A stretch of 64,000 nt of DNA from assembly GCA_017504165.1 (NCBI GenBank), contig JAFVRR010000011.1:124001-188000 (forward strand), written 5' to 3'. This document shows positions 1 to 7,966 of the stretch, piece after piece. The position numbers and the translations under genes are program-made. The notes under the pieces were generated by a model that was not told the origin of the DNA, did not search any database, and worked only from the letters and a program-made list of their open reading frames with translations. Source of the DNA: Clostridia bacterium. GTDB lineage: Bacteria; Bacillota; Clostridia; Christensenellales; Borkfalkiaceae. The stretch's first letter is position 1, and every line of letters starts with the position of its first letter.

Positions 1-613
1 CTATGGCGCGGAAGTAATTTTAATTCACGATGAAGGTAATATTGGCGACTGTATCGATAAATGCTTAAAAACAGCCCTTAAAATGAAGGAAGAAAACCCT
101 AACGTCTTCGTTCCACAACAATTTGAAAATCCTGCAAACCCAATGGTGCATCGCCATCATACCGGGCTTGAGATTTTAGAGCAAGTTGCCGGTCCTATCG
201 ACGGCTTTTGTTCGGGTATAGGTACAGGCGGTACGATAACGGGCATAGGCGAAGTGTTAAAAGCGCAAAACCCAAACATTAAAATTTGGGCGGTAGAACC
301 TGAAAACGCTGCAATTCTTGCCGGTGGGACTATTGGTTCTCATATTCAAATGGGTATTGGCGACGGGCTTATTCCACCAGTTTTAAATTGTGATATATAC
401 GAAAAGGTTTGCATAATTACCGATGATGAGGCGCTTCAAACTTCTAGAGATTTAGCGAGTAAAGAGGGGATTATGTGTGGAATTTCATCGGGTACGAACG
501 TTGCCGCAGCCTTAAAACTTGCAAAAGTGTTAGGCAAGGGAAAAACCGTTGTAACCGTACTTCCCGATACTGCTGAAAGGTATTTTTCAACTCCGCTTTT
601 CGACGGGGAATAA
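1..613 (+). CDS. cysK: Cysteine synthase A, 3' part (5' end outside window)
   Basis: O-acetylserine sulfhydrylase, a cytoplasmic PLP enzyme that makes L-cysteine from O-acetylserine and sulfide. The reading frame is open from base 2, so the gene begins upstream of the window and only about the last 203 residues are seen. Visible family motifs are the PQQFENPANP segment, the glycine-rich phosphate-binding loop GIGTGGTITG and the C-terminal GISSGTN / LPDTAERYFSTPLF block typical of CysK. The PLP lysine lies in the missing N-terminal part. The gene ends just before a bidirectional terminator. The motifs are diagnostic, although cystathionine beta-synthase-like paralogues share part of them. Confidence 0.93.
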   Translation, partial: YGAEVILIHDEGNIGDCIDKCLKTALKMKEENPNVFVPQQFENPANPMVHRHHTGLEILEQVAGPIDGFCSGIGTGGTITGIGEVLKAQNPNIKIWAVEPENAAILAGGTIGSHIQMGIGDGLIPPVLNCDIYEKVCIITDDEALQTSRDLASKEGIMCGISSGTNVAAALKLAKVLGKGKTVVTVLPDTAERYFSTPLFDGE

Positions 614-630
614 AAATAAATTCAAAAATA

Positions 631-661
631 AAAATGCGTTAATAACTAACGCATTTTTTTA
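631..661. terminator. Bidirectional rho-independent terminator
   Basis: Nine-base-pair stem (633-641 with 646-654) around a 4-nt loop, with an A-run before and a T-run after. It separates the convergent cysK and the minus-strand glycoside-hydrolase-like gene and can serve both. Confidence 0.85.
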
Positions 662-665
662 TTTA

Positions 666-2117
666 TTAATCAACTGTAATCGTCGATCTTCTAGATACTT
701 TTTTAAGTATGTCTAAATAACTTTCATCAGATTTGCGATACATTTGCGATATAACTGCAAACGGAAGATAAATTCCACCGTCGAACGTACCCGCTATACA
801 CATATGCACGTTAGATTTAGAGTTTTTATTAATAACTTTTAGCATATCGTACGCTCTAGCGCCGTTTTGCATCCAGTCGGCAGAGAATCTTCTCCACGCT
901 TTACTTCTAAGTCTTTTATCGTGTTCAATAACTTCTTTACCGCTTTCGCCAAGTACGAAAGGTCCTTTTTGGTGAACGAATTTATCCTTTCTCCAGTCGA
1001 GCATCATAACGCCTTTAAACACGAGCCCTACGTTTTTGCCACCCCTTAAATTAAGGAGTTTTTTAGTAAATTCAACAGTTTCTAAATACTCTTCTTCGTT
1101 TACTACGCGCGTTCTATAGTTGTAAGGGTATTCACCGCAGTCTTCCCATAAAATTTCAATTTTTTCGTCAACTTTAGAAATGATATCAAGGTGCGAGCGT
1201 ACCGACGTTGCGTGAAGACCGAAAATAAGGTGTAAATTCGGTGTGATTTTCCATAATTCATTGGCAATTTCGTTTACCATTTCAGTAACGATTTCGGCAA
1301 TTAGTTTTCCGCCGACGGTTTGTTCCTTTCTTTCAGTAAAAGATTGGAAATAAATGCCGTCACACTTAACGTTTGCGTAGTTGTCGCGATATTCTTGAAT
1401 TGCAATTTTCTTAATTTCTTCAATACTTTCTTTGCTAATTTCGTCAATTGGTTTTCTTTCAATTTCCTTCCAACCCCAACTATAGCCAAGTACTACTTTA
1501 ATGCCGTAAGAGTGGGCGTAATCAATAACGTCGTCAATATTTAAAGGAATAAAGTCGTTCCATAAAATAAGTTCGTTAAGTTTATTTCTAGCCATATTAT
1601 CGATATACGCTCTATAATCGTTAATTGGGTTGCCCCAAGTGAAAATACTTCTTCTATTATGTTCTGGAGTTTCAGTATAACTGTATTCTCTTAAAGGGAA
1701 GTCGTAAATAAAGTTAGACATAGGGTTAGAACCGCATCCAGGGGCGCATTCTTGACAGTAATCGTCCAAATAACTAACTACAGAATAAAATAGTTCAACT
1801 TCGTTATTTGCCGTTAAAATGACAAATCTGCCTTCTTCATCGCTTGGGTTTTTAATAACTTTAACTAAAAAGCCGTTTTCAGGTATTTCTTCCTTTTTAA
1901 CGTGTTTTTGAATTTCTTTGCTATCGTTATATAAACTTATAAAGAATGCGTTTTTAGATAAAACTGCGCCTTCCTTTTCGCAAGGGAGCACGTGAATGCT
2001 GTATTGACCTTCTTCGCGTACTAAATATTGCCCCGCCTCTTTTGAAAGTAGGTTGATTGCGCGTTTTGTAACGCCTTCATATTTAGTGTAAATAATTTTC
2101 CAATCGGTTTGTTTCAT
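666..2117 (-). CDS. Glycoside-hydrolase-like TIM-barrel protein
   Basis: Predicted cytoplasmic protein of 483 residues with no signal peptide. Residues 1-125 resemble the alpha/beta domain that precedes the catalytic barrel in GH20, GH67 and GH84 enzymes. From about residue 150 the pattern is that of a (beta/alpha)8 barrel, with an acidic WED motif near residue 327 and aromatic-rich segments such as GYSWGW. I cannot assign family, substrate or catalytic residues. The start is set by an AAAGGAG ribosome site 7 nt upstream. The gene is divergent from an AraC regulator, which suggests substrate-responsive control. It could be a hexosaminidase- or glucuronidase-like enzyme or a non-catalytic relative. 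Confidence 0.6.
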   Translation of the reverse strand: MKQTDWKIIYTKYEGVTKRAINLLSKEAGQYLVREEGQYSIHVLPCEKEGAVLSKNAFFISLYNDSKEIQKHVKKEEIPENGFLVKVIKNPSDEEGRFVILTANNEVELFYSVVSYLDDYCQECAPGCGSNPMSNFIYDFPLREYSYTETPEHNRRSIFTWGNPINDYRAYIDNMARNKLNELILWNDFIPLNIDDVIDYAHSYGIKVVLGYSWGWKEIERKPIDEISKESIEEIKKIAIQEYRDNYANVKCDGIYFQSFTERKEQTVGGKLIAEIVTEMVNEIANELWKITPNLHLIFGLHATSVRSHLDIISKVDEKIEILWEDCGEYPYNYRTRVVNEEEYLETVEFTKKLLNLRGGKNVGLVFKGVMMLDWRKDKFVHQKGPFVLGESGKEVIEHDKRLRSKAWRRFSADWMQNGARAYDMLKVINKNSKSNVHMCIAGTFDGGIYLPFAVISQMYRKSDESYLDILKKVSRRSTITVD

Positions 2118-2173
2118 AATTTTCTCCTTTAATGATTTTATTGTACAATTACGGCGTTAAAAATAATATACTT

Positions 2174-2197
2174 AAAACGATTAAAAAATATCGTTTT
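2174..2197. promoter_or_regulatory. Inverted repeat in divergent GH / AraC intergenic region (candidate operator)
   Basis: Perfect 8-bp arms (2174-2181 and 2190-2197, AAAACGAT / ATCGTTTT) separated by 8 A/T bases. It lies just upstream of the araC-family -35 box and between the two divergent starts. Position and symmetry suit a regulator site. Binding by the adjacent AraC protein is an inference. Confidence 0.4.
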
Positions 2198-2211
2198 TCG
2201 AAACTTAATTG

Positions 2212-2240
2212 TTGACAATATAACAGTGTAGTGATACTAT
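2212..2240 (+). promoter_or_regulatory. Sigma-A promoter of the AraC-family gene
   Basis: TTGACA (2212-2217), a 17-nt spacer, then TACTAT (2235-2240) preceded by an extended -10 TGA. The predicted transcription start is near 2247, leaving a very short leader that carries the GAGG ribosome site. Confidence 0.8.
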
Positions 2241-2258
2241 TATATAAAAGAGGATTTT

Positions 2259-3065
2259 ATGAAAGCAATAGATTTAAACGACCTTATTAAGCAAAATTTT
2301 AACATTGAATTTATAAATTCGCTAAAACAATTTTGGCACACTACTAAATCGTTTCAGTGTTTAGACAATCCTAAAAAACAAAACCTATTTTTATACGTTG
2401 ACGGATGCAAAATTACCTATACCGATAAAACGGGTAAGGTTGTAACTGCAAATAGCGGAGACGTCGTTTATACGCCGATAGGTAGCGAATATAGGGCGCA
2501 ACTCTACGATTTTAAAGATGAAAAATCATCTACTATCGGGATTAATTTTATGCTTTTAGACGAAAATGGCGAAAGTTTAATTTTGTCTAACGATATATTG
2601 GTTTTCACTTGCGTTTCGCACGTTAAAAACCTATTTAAGCAGTCTTTAGAAGTAGGGCATTTAAGCAACTATTTAAAAAATAGAATAACGCTATTAGAGA
2701 TTTTATCTAATCTTTCATTTAACAAAGAAAAAGACGTTCCCCCAATAGTTTTAAACGCTGTTAAATACCTTGAAGAAAATATTGAAAAAAATCCTACTAT
2801 TTACGATTTAGCAAAAGTTTGTAACGTTAGCGAAGTCTATTTGAGAAAGCAGTTTAAAGAGAGTTTAAACAAAAGTCCTGTACAATTTAGAAACGAGTTA
2901 AGGTTAAAGAAATCTAAAACCTATCTTGAATACGGCGATATTTCCGTGCAAGAAATTTCAGATACGCTTGGCTACGCCACGGTATCGCATTTTATTAAAG
3001 AATTTAAAACGTATTACGGTTTTTCTCCGTTAAAATATCGTAAAAAAATCAAAACGACGGTGTAA
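2259..3065 (+). CDS. AraC/XylS-family transcriptional regulator
   Basis: DNA-binding regulator of 268 residues. The N-terminal half looks like a cupin-type effector domain (segment TANSGDVVYTPIGSEY). The C-terminal ~100 residues form the double helix-turn-helix of the AraC family, with the signature LRLKKSKTYLEYGDISVQEI followed by GYATVSHFIKEFKTYYGFSPLKYR. It is transcribed away from the glycoside-hydrolase-like gene and just upstream of a PHP phosphatase and eutH, so any of these may be targets. The ATG at 2259 follows GAGG. The effector is unknown, with a sugar plausible from context. Confidence 0.9.
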   Translation: MKAIDLNDLIKQNFNIEFINSLKQFWHTTKSFQCLDNPKKQNLFLYVDGCKITYTDKTGKVVTANSGDVVYTPIGSEYRAQLYDFKDEKSSTIGINFMLLDENGESLILSNDILVFTCVSHVKNLFKQSLEVGHLSNYLKNRITLLEILSNLSFNKEKDVPPIVLNAVKYLEENIEKNPTIYDLAKVCNVSEVYLRKQFKESLNKSPVQFRNELRLKKSKTYLEYGDISVQEISDTLGYATVSHFIKEFKTYYGFSPLKYRKKIKTTV

Positions 3066-3069
3066 TAAC

Positions 3070-3098
3070 TTGATTTTATTATATTTATTTAGTAAAAT
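3070..3098 (+). promoter_or_regulatory. Promoter of the PHP phosphatase / eutH pair
   Basis: TTGATT (3070-3075), a 17-nt spacer and TAAAAT (3093-3098), placed between the AraC gene and the phosphatase. Good spacing, moderate match to consensus. Confidence 0.55.
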
Positions 3099-3118
3099 AC
3101 TTTTTATTGGTGATTATT

Positions 3119-3934
3119 ATGGAATACAAACAAAATTTACATACCCATTCAACTTATTGCGATGGAAAAGACACACCCGAAGAAATGATTTTAGAAGCGT
3201 TAAATAGAGGCTTTAATTCTATCGGTTTTTCAATTCACTCTCACGTATCGCGCTCTAGTACGTTGATAATTCCGCTAGAAAATATAGAAAATTTCAAGGT
3301 GGAAATTAAGAGATTAAAAGAAAAATATAAAGGCGTTATCGACGTTTATTTGGGTATAGAATACGACCTTTATTCCGATAGTTTTGAAGACTGTTACGAG
3401 TATACTATCGGCTCGGTACACTATCTTAACACGAAAAACGGCATTCAGGGTTTTGATAATAAATTAGACCAAGTTTTAAAATACGTTGACGAGCATTTTG
3501 ACGGAAATTCTTTACAGTTTGCAAAACTTTATTACGAGACCGTTGCCAACATGCCAAATATTAAAAAATTCGATATAATCGGTCATTTTGACCTGCTTAC
3601 GAAGAATAACGAACTTAAAAGATTTATAGATACAAATAGTCAAGAATATCTTAGTTACGCTAAAGATGCAATTCATGCTTTAAAGGGTAAAATGGATATT
3701 TTTGAAGTAAATACGGGGGCAATAGGCCGTGGCTACAAAACTAAACCGTATCCCGACAAAGAACTTCTAAAAGAGTTTTTTATAAACGGTTTTAAGCCTA
3801 TAATTTCGTCGGATTGTCATAATAAAAACTTTTTAGACGTCTATTTTGACGAGGCAAAACTTTTACTAAAAGAAGTAGGCTTTAAATCGCAAATGGCACT
3901 TATTGACGGTAAGTTTGAGGAGATTAGTTTATGA
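3119..3934 (+). CDS. Histidinol-phosphatase-like PHP-family phosphoesterase
   Basis: Metal-dependent PHP hydrolase of the HisJ/HisK type, which removes phosphate from L-histidinol phosphate or a related substrate. Visible metal motifs are LHTHSTYCDG (about residues 7-16), IHSH near 39-42, SVHYL in the middle and SDCHNKNF near the C-terminus. I start at ATG 3119 because GGTGATT precedes it at the right distance; a TTG 12 nt upstream would add four residues. The last 4 bp overlap eutH, so the two are translationally coupled. No other histidine genes are nearby, so a catabolic sugar- or amine-phosphate role is possible. Confidence 0.82.
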   Translation: MEYKQNLHTHSTYCDGKDTPEEMILEALNRGFNSIGFSIHSHVSRSSTLIIPLENIENFKVEIKRLKEKYKGVIDVYLGIEYDLYSDSFEDCYEYTIGSVHYLNTKNGIQGFDNKLDQVLKYVDEHFDGNSLQFAKLYYETVANMPNIKKFDIIGHFDLLTKNNELKRFIDTNSQEYLSYAKDAIHALKGKMDIFEVNTGAIGRGYKTKPYPDKELLKEFFINGFKPIISSDCHNKNFLDVYFDEAKLLLKEVGFKSQMALIDGKFEEISL

Positions 3935-5016
3935 ACGCTTTAACAATTATAATTCTAATTTTTTCAATGCTTGGCGCTTTAGATAGAATTTTTGGCAATA
4001 AGTTCGGGCTTGGTAGAGAATTTGCTAGGGGGTTTGAACTATTTGCGCCTATGGCGTTATCTATGATTGGTATGCTTATTCTAGCGCCTGCAATCGGCGT
4101 TTGGTTATCTCCTTTTTTCGAGTGGTTTTATACGGTGTTTAAAATAGACCCGTCTATAATTCCCGCATCGCTTTTTGCTAACGATATGGGCGGTACGTCG
4201 TTATCGCTTAATATTGCTAAAAATCTAGGCGTTGGCAATTTTAACGCTTACGTCGTATCTTCAATGATGGGTTGCGTTATTTCCTTTACAATTCCTTTTT
4301 CTTTAGGGGTAGTTAAAAAGGAAAAGCATAAAGATATGTTGTTTGGATTTTTATGCGGTATCGTAACGATACCTATCGGCTCAATAATAGCAGGCTTAAT
4401 TTGTGGACTTAATTTCGTAGAAATTATATTTAATTTATTACCGCTATTTATTCTTGCAATAATTATAACTTTAGGTTTACTTTTTGCATCTAATATAACC
4501 GTTAAAATTTTTAAAGTTTTCGGCGTGTTTATGCAAGTGCTTATAACTTTAGGGCTTGCTTTTGGTATTTTTACCTTCTTAACGAAAATAGAAATAATAG
4601 ATTTATTTGACACCTTAGAAAACGCAGCGCTTATTTGCGTTAACGCTTGCGTTACTTTGTCGGGCGCTTTTCCGCTTATGTACGTCGTTGGAAAAATTTT
4701 AAATAAGCCTATGACTAAACTTGGAGACAAGTTGGGAATTAACTCAATATCCGCGCTTTCTTTCGTTTCAAACTTAGTAACTAACGCGACTACTTTTGGA
4801 ATGATGAACGAAATGGATAAAAAGGGCACGGTGTTAAACTCTGCTTTTGCAGTTTCCGCCGCGTTTACTTTCGGTGGGCACTTGGCGTTTACTATGGCGT
4901 TTGACTCAAGTTACGTTTTACCAGTTATTATCGGTAAATTGGTAGCGGGCGTTTGCGGTTTAATTCTTGCAATTATTTTATATAAAAACTATAATAAATC
5001 TGAAAAAACTGTATAA
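3931..5016 (+). CDS. eutH: EutH-like ethanolamine transporter
   Basis: Integral membrane protein of 361 residues with about ten hydrophobic segments, matching EutH, the ethanolamine permease. Recognisable blocks are the N-terminal FGLGREFARGFELFAPMALSM, the loop ASLFANDMGGTSL and the SALSFVSNLVTNATTF region. GAGGAG precedes the ATG, which overlaps the phosphatase stop (ATGA). No ethanolamine ammonia-lyase (eutBC) or microcompartment shell gene lies in the window, so it either feeds enzymes encoded elsewhere or moves another small amine. It is probably controlled with the phosphatase. Confidence 0.85.
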   Translation: MNALTIIILIFSMLGALDRIFGNKFGLGREFARGFELFAPMALSMIGMLILAPAIGVWLSPFFEWFYTVFKIDPSIIPASLFANDMGGTSLSLNIAKNLGVGNFNAYVVSSMMGCVISFTIPFSLGVVKKEKHKDMLFGFLCGIVTIPIGSIIAGLICGLNFVEIIFNLLPLFILAIIITLGLLFASNITVKIFKVFGVFMQVLITLGLAFGIFTFLTKIEIIDLFDTLENAALICVNACVTLSGAFPLMYVVGKILNKPMTKLGDKLGINSISALSFVSNLVTNATTFGMMNEMDKKGTVLNSAFAVSAAFTFGGHLAFTMAFDSSYVLPVIIGKLVAGVCGLILAIILYKNYNKSEKTV

Positions 5017-5033
5017 TTTTTATCAATAAATTT

Positions 5034-5058
5034 CCCCTTGGCGTATACTATCAAGGGG
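5034..5058 (+). promoter_or_regulatory. Hairpin that pairs with the ribosome-binding site of the amidase gene
   Basis: CCCCTTG (5034-5040) is the exact complement of CAAGGGG (5052-5058), the core of the ribosome site for the ATG at 5064. No T-run follows, so this is not a terminator. It could hold the site closed in the read-through mRNA from eutH. Confidence 0.5.
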
Positions 5059-5063
5059 TGTTT

Positions 5064-5522
5064 ATGTTTAGTAGAGAAAAGGCGGTAGAATACGCGCTTA
5101 AATGGGCAAATAGTAGAAATAGTAACTATTACGATTTTTCTTATATTGGCGGAGATTGTACTAATTTTATATCGCAATGTATGTTTTACGGCGGATTTAA
5201 AATGGATTACAGTTTATACGGTTGGTATTACAATTCGTTAAATAGCCGAGCGCCTAGTTGGACGGGTGTAAACGAGTTTTGGAATTACGCTATTAACAAT
5301 AACGGGAATTTAGGGGTGAAACTTAAACCGTGCAATTTAAACGAAGTTGAAAAAGCCGATATCATTCAATTGTTTAATGGCGTAAGGTATTATCACAATT
5401 TAATCGTAACGGAAGTTTACCCCGAAATTAAAGTTTGCGCTCACGATATTAACGCTAAAAATTTACCGCTTAGATTTTATAATTTTACTAGTTTAAGGTG
5501 TGGAAAAATATTGCCATATTAA
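5064..5522 (+). CDS. Amidase_6-domain protein (papain-like amidase fold)
   Basis: Small protein (152 residues) made up entirely of an Amidase_6-type domain, often found on cell-wall enzymes of Firmicutes. The probable catalytic cysteine is C32 in GGDCTNFIS and the histidine is H111 in YYHNLIV; a second AHD motif sits at 126-128. No signal peptide or membrane anchor is seen, so export would need another route or the protein acts inside the cell. The start is at ATG 5064 after AAGGGGTG; the GTG two codons upstream is inside that site. The substrate is unknown (peptide or peptidoglycan amide). Confidence 0.75.
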   Translation: MFSREKAVEYALKWANSRNSNYYDFSYIGGDCTNFISQCMFYGGFKMDYSLYGWYYNSLNSRAPSWTGVNEFWNYAINNNGNLGVKLKPCNLNEVEKADIIQLFNGVRYYHNLIVTEVYPEIKVCAHDINAKNLPLRFYNFTSLRCGKILPY

Positions 5523-5539
5523 AAGTTATATGATAAAAT
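5511..5539 (+). promoter_or_regulatory. Promoter of the [FeFe] hydrogenase gene, giving a leaderless start
   Basis: TTGCCA (5511-5516), a 17-nt spacer, extended-10 TGA and TAAAAT (5534-5539). The expected start, 7 nt downstream, is the A of the ATG at 5546. The -35 box overlaps the end of the amidase gene. Confidence 0.6.
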
Positions 5540-5545
5540 GATAAT

Positions 5546-6970
5546 ATGAGAAAATTTGACACTAAAGTACAACATTTAAAATATAAAGTTTTAAGAGAAG
5601 TTGCTAAAGATGCGTGGAAAGGCGAACTTAACGAAACCGTTTTAGACTTGCCTAAAAGAATAGTTGCAACAAAAACCCCAACTATGCGTTGTTGTGTTTA
5701 TAAAGAGCGCGCAATTATAGGCGAAATGGTAAAACTTGCCATGGGTGGCGATAAAAATAACGAAAACGTAATTGAAGTTATTGATATTGCTTGCGATGAA
5801 TGTCCTATCGGTGGTTACGAAGTGACTAACGCTTGCCGTGGCTGTCTAGCCCATAGGTGTGAAGACGTTTGCAAGTTTGGCGCTATTACCTTTGATGAAA
5901 ACCACGTTGCGCACATTGATAAGTCTAAATGTAAAGAATGCGGTCAATGTTCTAAAGTTTGCCCTTATAGCGCAATAAGAAACTATAAAAGACCTTGCGT
6001 TACCGCTTGTAAAGTTAAGGCGATAACTATGAATGAAGATAGGTCGGCGAAAATCAATAACGATAAGTGTATTTCTTGTGGGGCTTGCGTATATCAATGT
6101 CCGTTTGGCGCAATTTCCGATAAGTCTTACATATTAAAGGCGATTGAACTCCTTAAAAATAGTGAAAACAATACAAAGTATAAAGTTTACGCAATAGTTG
6201 CTCCTTCAATTTCAAGTCAGTTTACTTACGCTAAACTCGGTCAAGTAATAACGGGGCTTAAAGAACTTGGTTTTTACACGGTAGTAGAGGCGGCGCTCGG
6301 CGCGGATATGGTTGCTCAAGCAGAGTCTAAAGAACTTGCCGAAAAGGGCTTTTTAACGAGTTCTTGTTGCCCGGCGTTCGTAAGTTTCGTTAAGAAAAAT
6401 TTCCCAGAACTTACTTCGTACGTATCAGAAAATTTATCGCCAATGGCAATGATTTCAAAATATATAAAGGACAACAATAAAGATGCTAAAATTATATTCG
6501 TTGGTCCATGTACCGCTAAAAAGGCGGAAATTTTAAAAGATACCGTTAAACCTTACGTTGATACTGCAATAACTTTTGAAGAACTTCAAGCGCTTTTCGA
6601 TAGCCGTGAAATAGATATTATGGGTTTAGAAGAAAGTGAACTTGATAATGCGTCCTATTACGGTAGAATTTTTGCTAGATGCGGTGGTCTTGCCGACGCT
6701 GTTTCGCAAGGTTTAAAAGAGCAGGGTATTGATTTTGACTTAAAACCCGTTTCGTGCGACGGTATTGAGGCGTGCAAAACCGCCTTACTTAAAAAGAAGG
6801 CTAATTCTCTTGACGCTAACTTTATTGAAGGCATGGCTTGTATGGGCGGTTGTATTAACGGCGCAGGGTGTTTGACACACGGCGAAAAGAATAAAATTGC
6901 CGTAGATAAATTTGGTAAAAAAGCCGACCCTAAAACTATAACCCAAGCGATTAACGATTTAACTAAATAA
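5546..6970 (+). CDS. [FeFe] hydrogenase, group B type
   Basis: Iron-only hydrogenase-like protein of 474 residues, probably cytoplasmic. The N-terminal half has a cysteine-rich region (C83-C109) and two ferredoxin-type clusters (C129-C139 and C175-C185). The H-cluster motifs are TSSCCPAF (271-278), GPCTAKK (320-326) and GMACMGGC (429-436). The F after TSCCPA and the A in MACMGG match group B sequences rather than the catalytic group A type. No partner NuoEF-like subunits or HydEFG maturases lie nearby, so it stands alone and probably exchanges electrons with free ferredoxin. H2 evolution, uptake or sensing cannot be told apart. No ribosome site precedes the ATG. Confidence 0.9.
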   Translation: MRKFDTKVQHLKYKVLREVAKDAWKGELNETVLDLPKRIVATKTPTMRCCVYKERAIIGEMVKLAMGGDKNNENVIEVIDIACDECPIGGYEVTNACRGCLAHRCEDVCKFGAITFDENHVAHIDKSKCKECGQCSKVCPYSAIRNYKRPCVTACKVKAITMNEDRSAKINNDKCISCGACVYQCPFGAISDKSYILKAIELLKNSENNTKYKVYAIVAPSISSQFTYAKLGQVITGLKELGFYTVVEAALGADMVAQAESKELAEKGFLTSSCCPAFVSFVKKNFPELTSYVSENLSPMAMISKYIKDNNKDAKIIFVGPCTAKKAEILKDTVKPYVDTAITFEELQALFDSREIDIMGLEESELDNASYYGRIFARCGGLADAVSQGLKEQGIDFDLKPVSCDGIEACKTALLKKKANSLDANFIEGMACMGGCINGAGCLTHGEKNKIAVDKFGKKADPKTITQAINDLTK

Positions 6971-7006
6971 AAAAAACGGTTTCATAGTGAAACCGTTTTT
7001 TTTTTG
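6971..7006. terminator. Bidirectional terminator after the hydrogenase
   Basis: Nine-bp stem (6976-6984 with 6988-6996) with a TAG loop, flanked by A- and T-runs. It lies between the convergent hydrogenase and flavin-reductase-like genes. Confidence 0.9.
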
Positions 7007-7933
7007 TTATTTATTCTTTTCTTTTGCACGTTTATCGTTGATAATTTGCATTTCTTTTTCAGTAATTAAAGTACAGTTATTTTCATTTGCCCATTTAACG
7101 CAACCTTTTAAAATAAGTGGCAAAAATACCCTTGGAACGCCAAGTAACATATTAAGAGCGTCGTCGGTAAATTTAACTTTATCGTCAACTCTATCAGCGG
7201 CGTATCTAACCGATTCTAAAGTGGTTTTTCTAACTTGTAAAAGTTCGGCAATAGGTTTTTTATGACGGCAATACCAGAAGTTTTTGCTATCTCTATAACC
7301 GTAGTCAACCGGCATTCTAGGGAAGTCTTTAGCCTTAACGCCGTTAATAATTGCGTTGTAGTATTTTTCTTTCATTAAAATCTTATCAATTTTTAAAATG
7401 AAGGTAGCGCCGAATTTTGAAGTTATGCCGTTAAAGTCGTGATATGGTGGTTCGTAACCATTAAGTTCGCCAGGTTTACAGTTGGTAGCGTTGTCGAGTT
7501 CGCGTACCCAAGTACATTCTATAACTTGGAAAGCGTCGGTTAAAACTTTAGGGAATTTTTCGTTAGGGTTTGCCTCGGCGCGTAAACCCTCTTCAAGTTT
7601 AAGTTTGCACTTAGGCATTTTTTCTTCAGGCGTATCGCCAGGCCAACTAAGTTTAACTGCCTCTTTAAAATAGAAAGGCTCGTCCGTTATAAAGTTGATT
7701 GCGCACTTTCCGTCCCTTAAAATGTTTTGAGCGGTGTTTGAAGAGTTTCTGCAGTTGAGTAGCATTGCGTAAAAATCTTTACCCGCTACGTAGTAGGGTT
7801 GAACTAAACTGTACGGACCAAGCGTCGTTTCGCCGTTTTCAGTAAGAGTACTAATAATTACCGTTGGCATTGGGAAAAATAAAGAAGTTTGATAAAAGTT
7901 GTCTACAATACGTAAATCTTTAAAGTTTGACAT
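7007..7933 (-). CDS. Flavin-reductase-like FMN-binding protein with C-terminal PCP_red-like domain
   Basis: Protein of 308 residues. The N-terminal ~210 residues match the flavin reductase-like split-barrel family (FMN-binding, flavoredoxin-type), with PTVIISTL and the GPYSLVQPYYV segment. The last ~50 residues (from KFTDDALNMLLGVPRVFLP through TLITEKEMQIIND) resemble the small PCP_red domain seen at the end of some oxidoreductases. The start is at 7933, where AAAGGAG precedes the ATG; the longer frame to 7975 runs past the promoter -10. It has its own strong promoter. It may move electrons between FMN and an unknown partner. Confidence 0.72.
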   Translation of the reverse strand: MSNFKDLRIVDNFYQTSLFFPMPTVIISTLTENGETTLGPYSLVQPYYVAGKDFYAMLLNCRNSSNTAQNILRDGKCAINFITDEPFYFKEAVKLSWPGDTPEEKMPKCKLKLEEGLRAEANPNEKFPKVLTDAFQVIECTWVRELDNATNCKPGELNGYEPPYHDFNGITSKFGATFILKIDKILMKEKYYNAIINGVKAKDFPRMPVDYGYRDSKNFWYCRHKKPIAELLQVRKTTLESVRYAADRVDDKVKFTDDALNMLLGVPRVFLPLILKGCVKWANENNCTLITEKEMQIINDKRAKEKNK

Positions 7934-7966
7934 AATATCTCCTTTTAAAATATATTTATTATCAAT

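Noticed and set aside
4248..4829. 193-codon ORF antisense to eutH
   Set aside because: Shadow of a membrane-protein gene; no ribosome site and the sense frame has clear family motifs.
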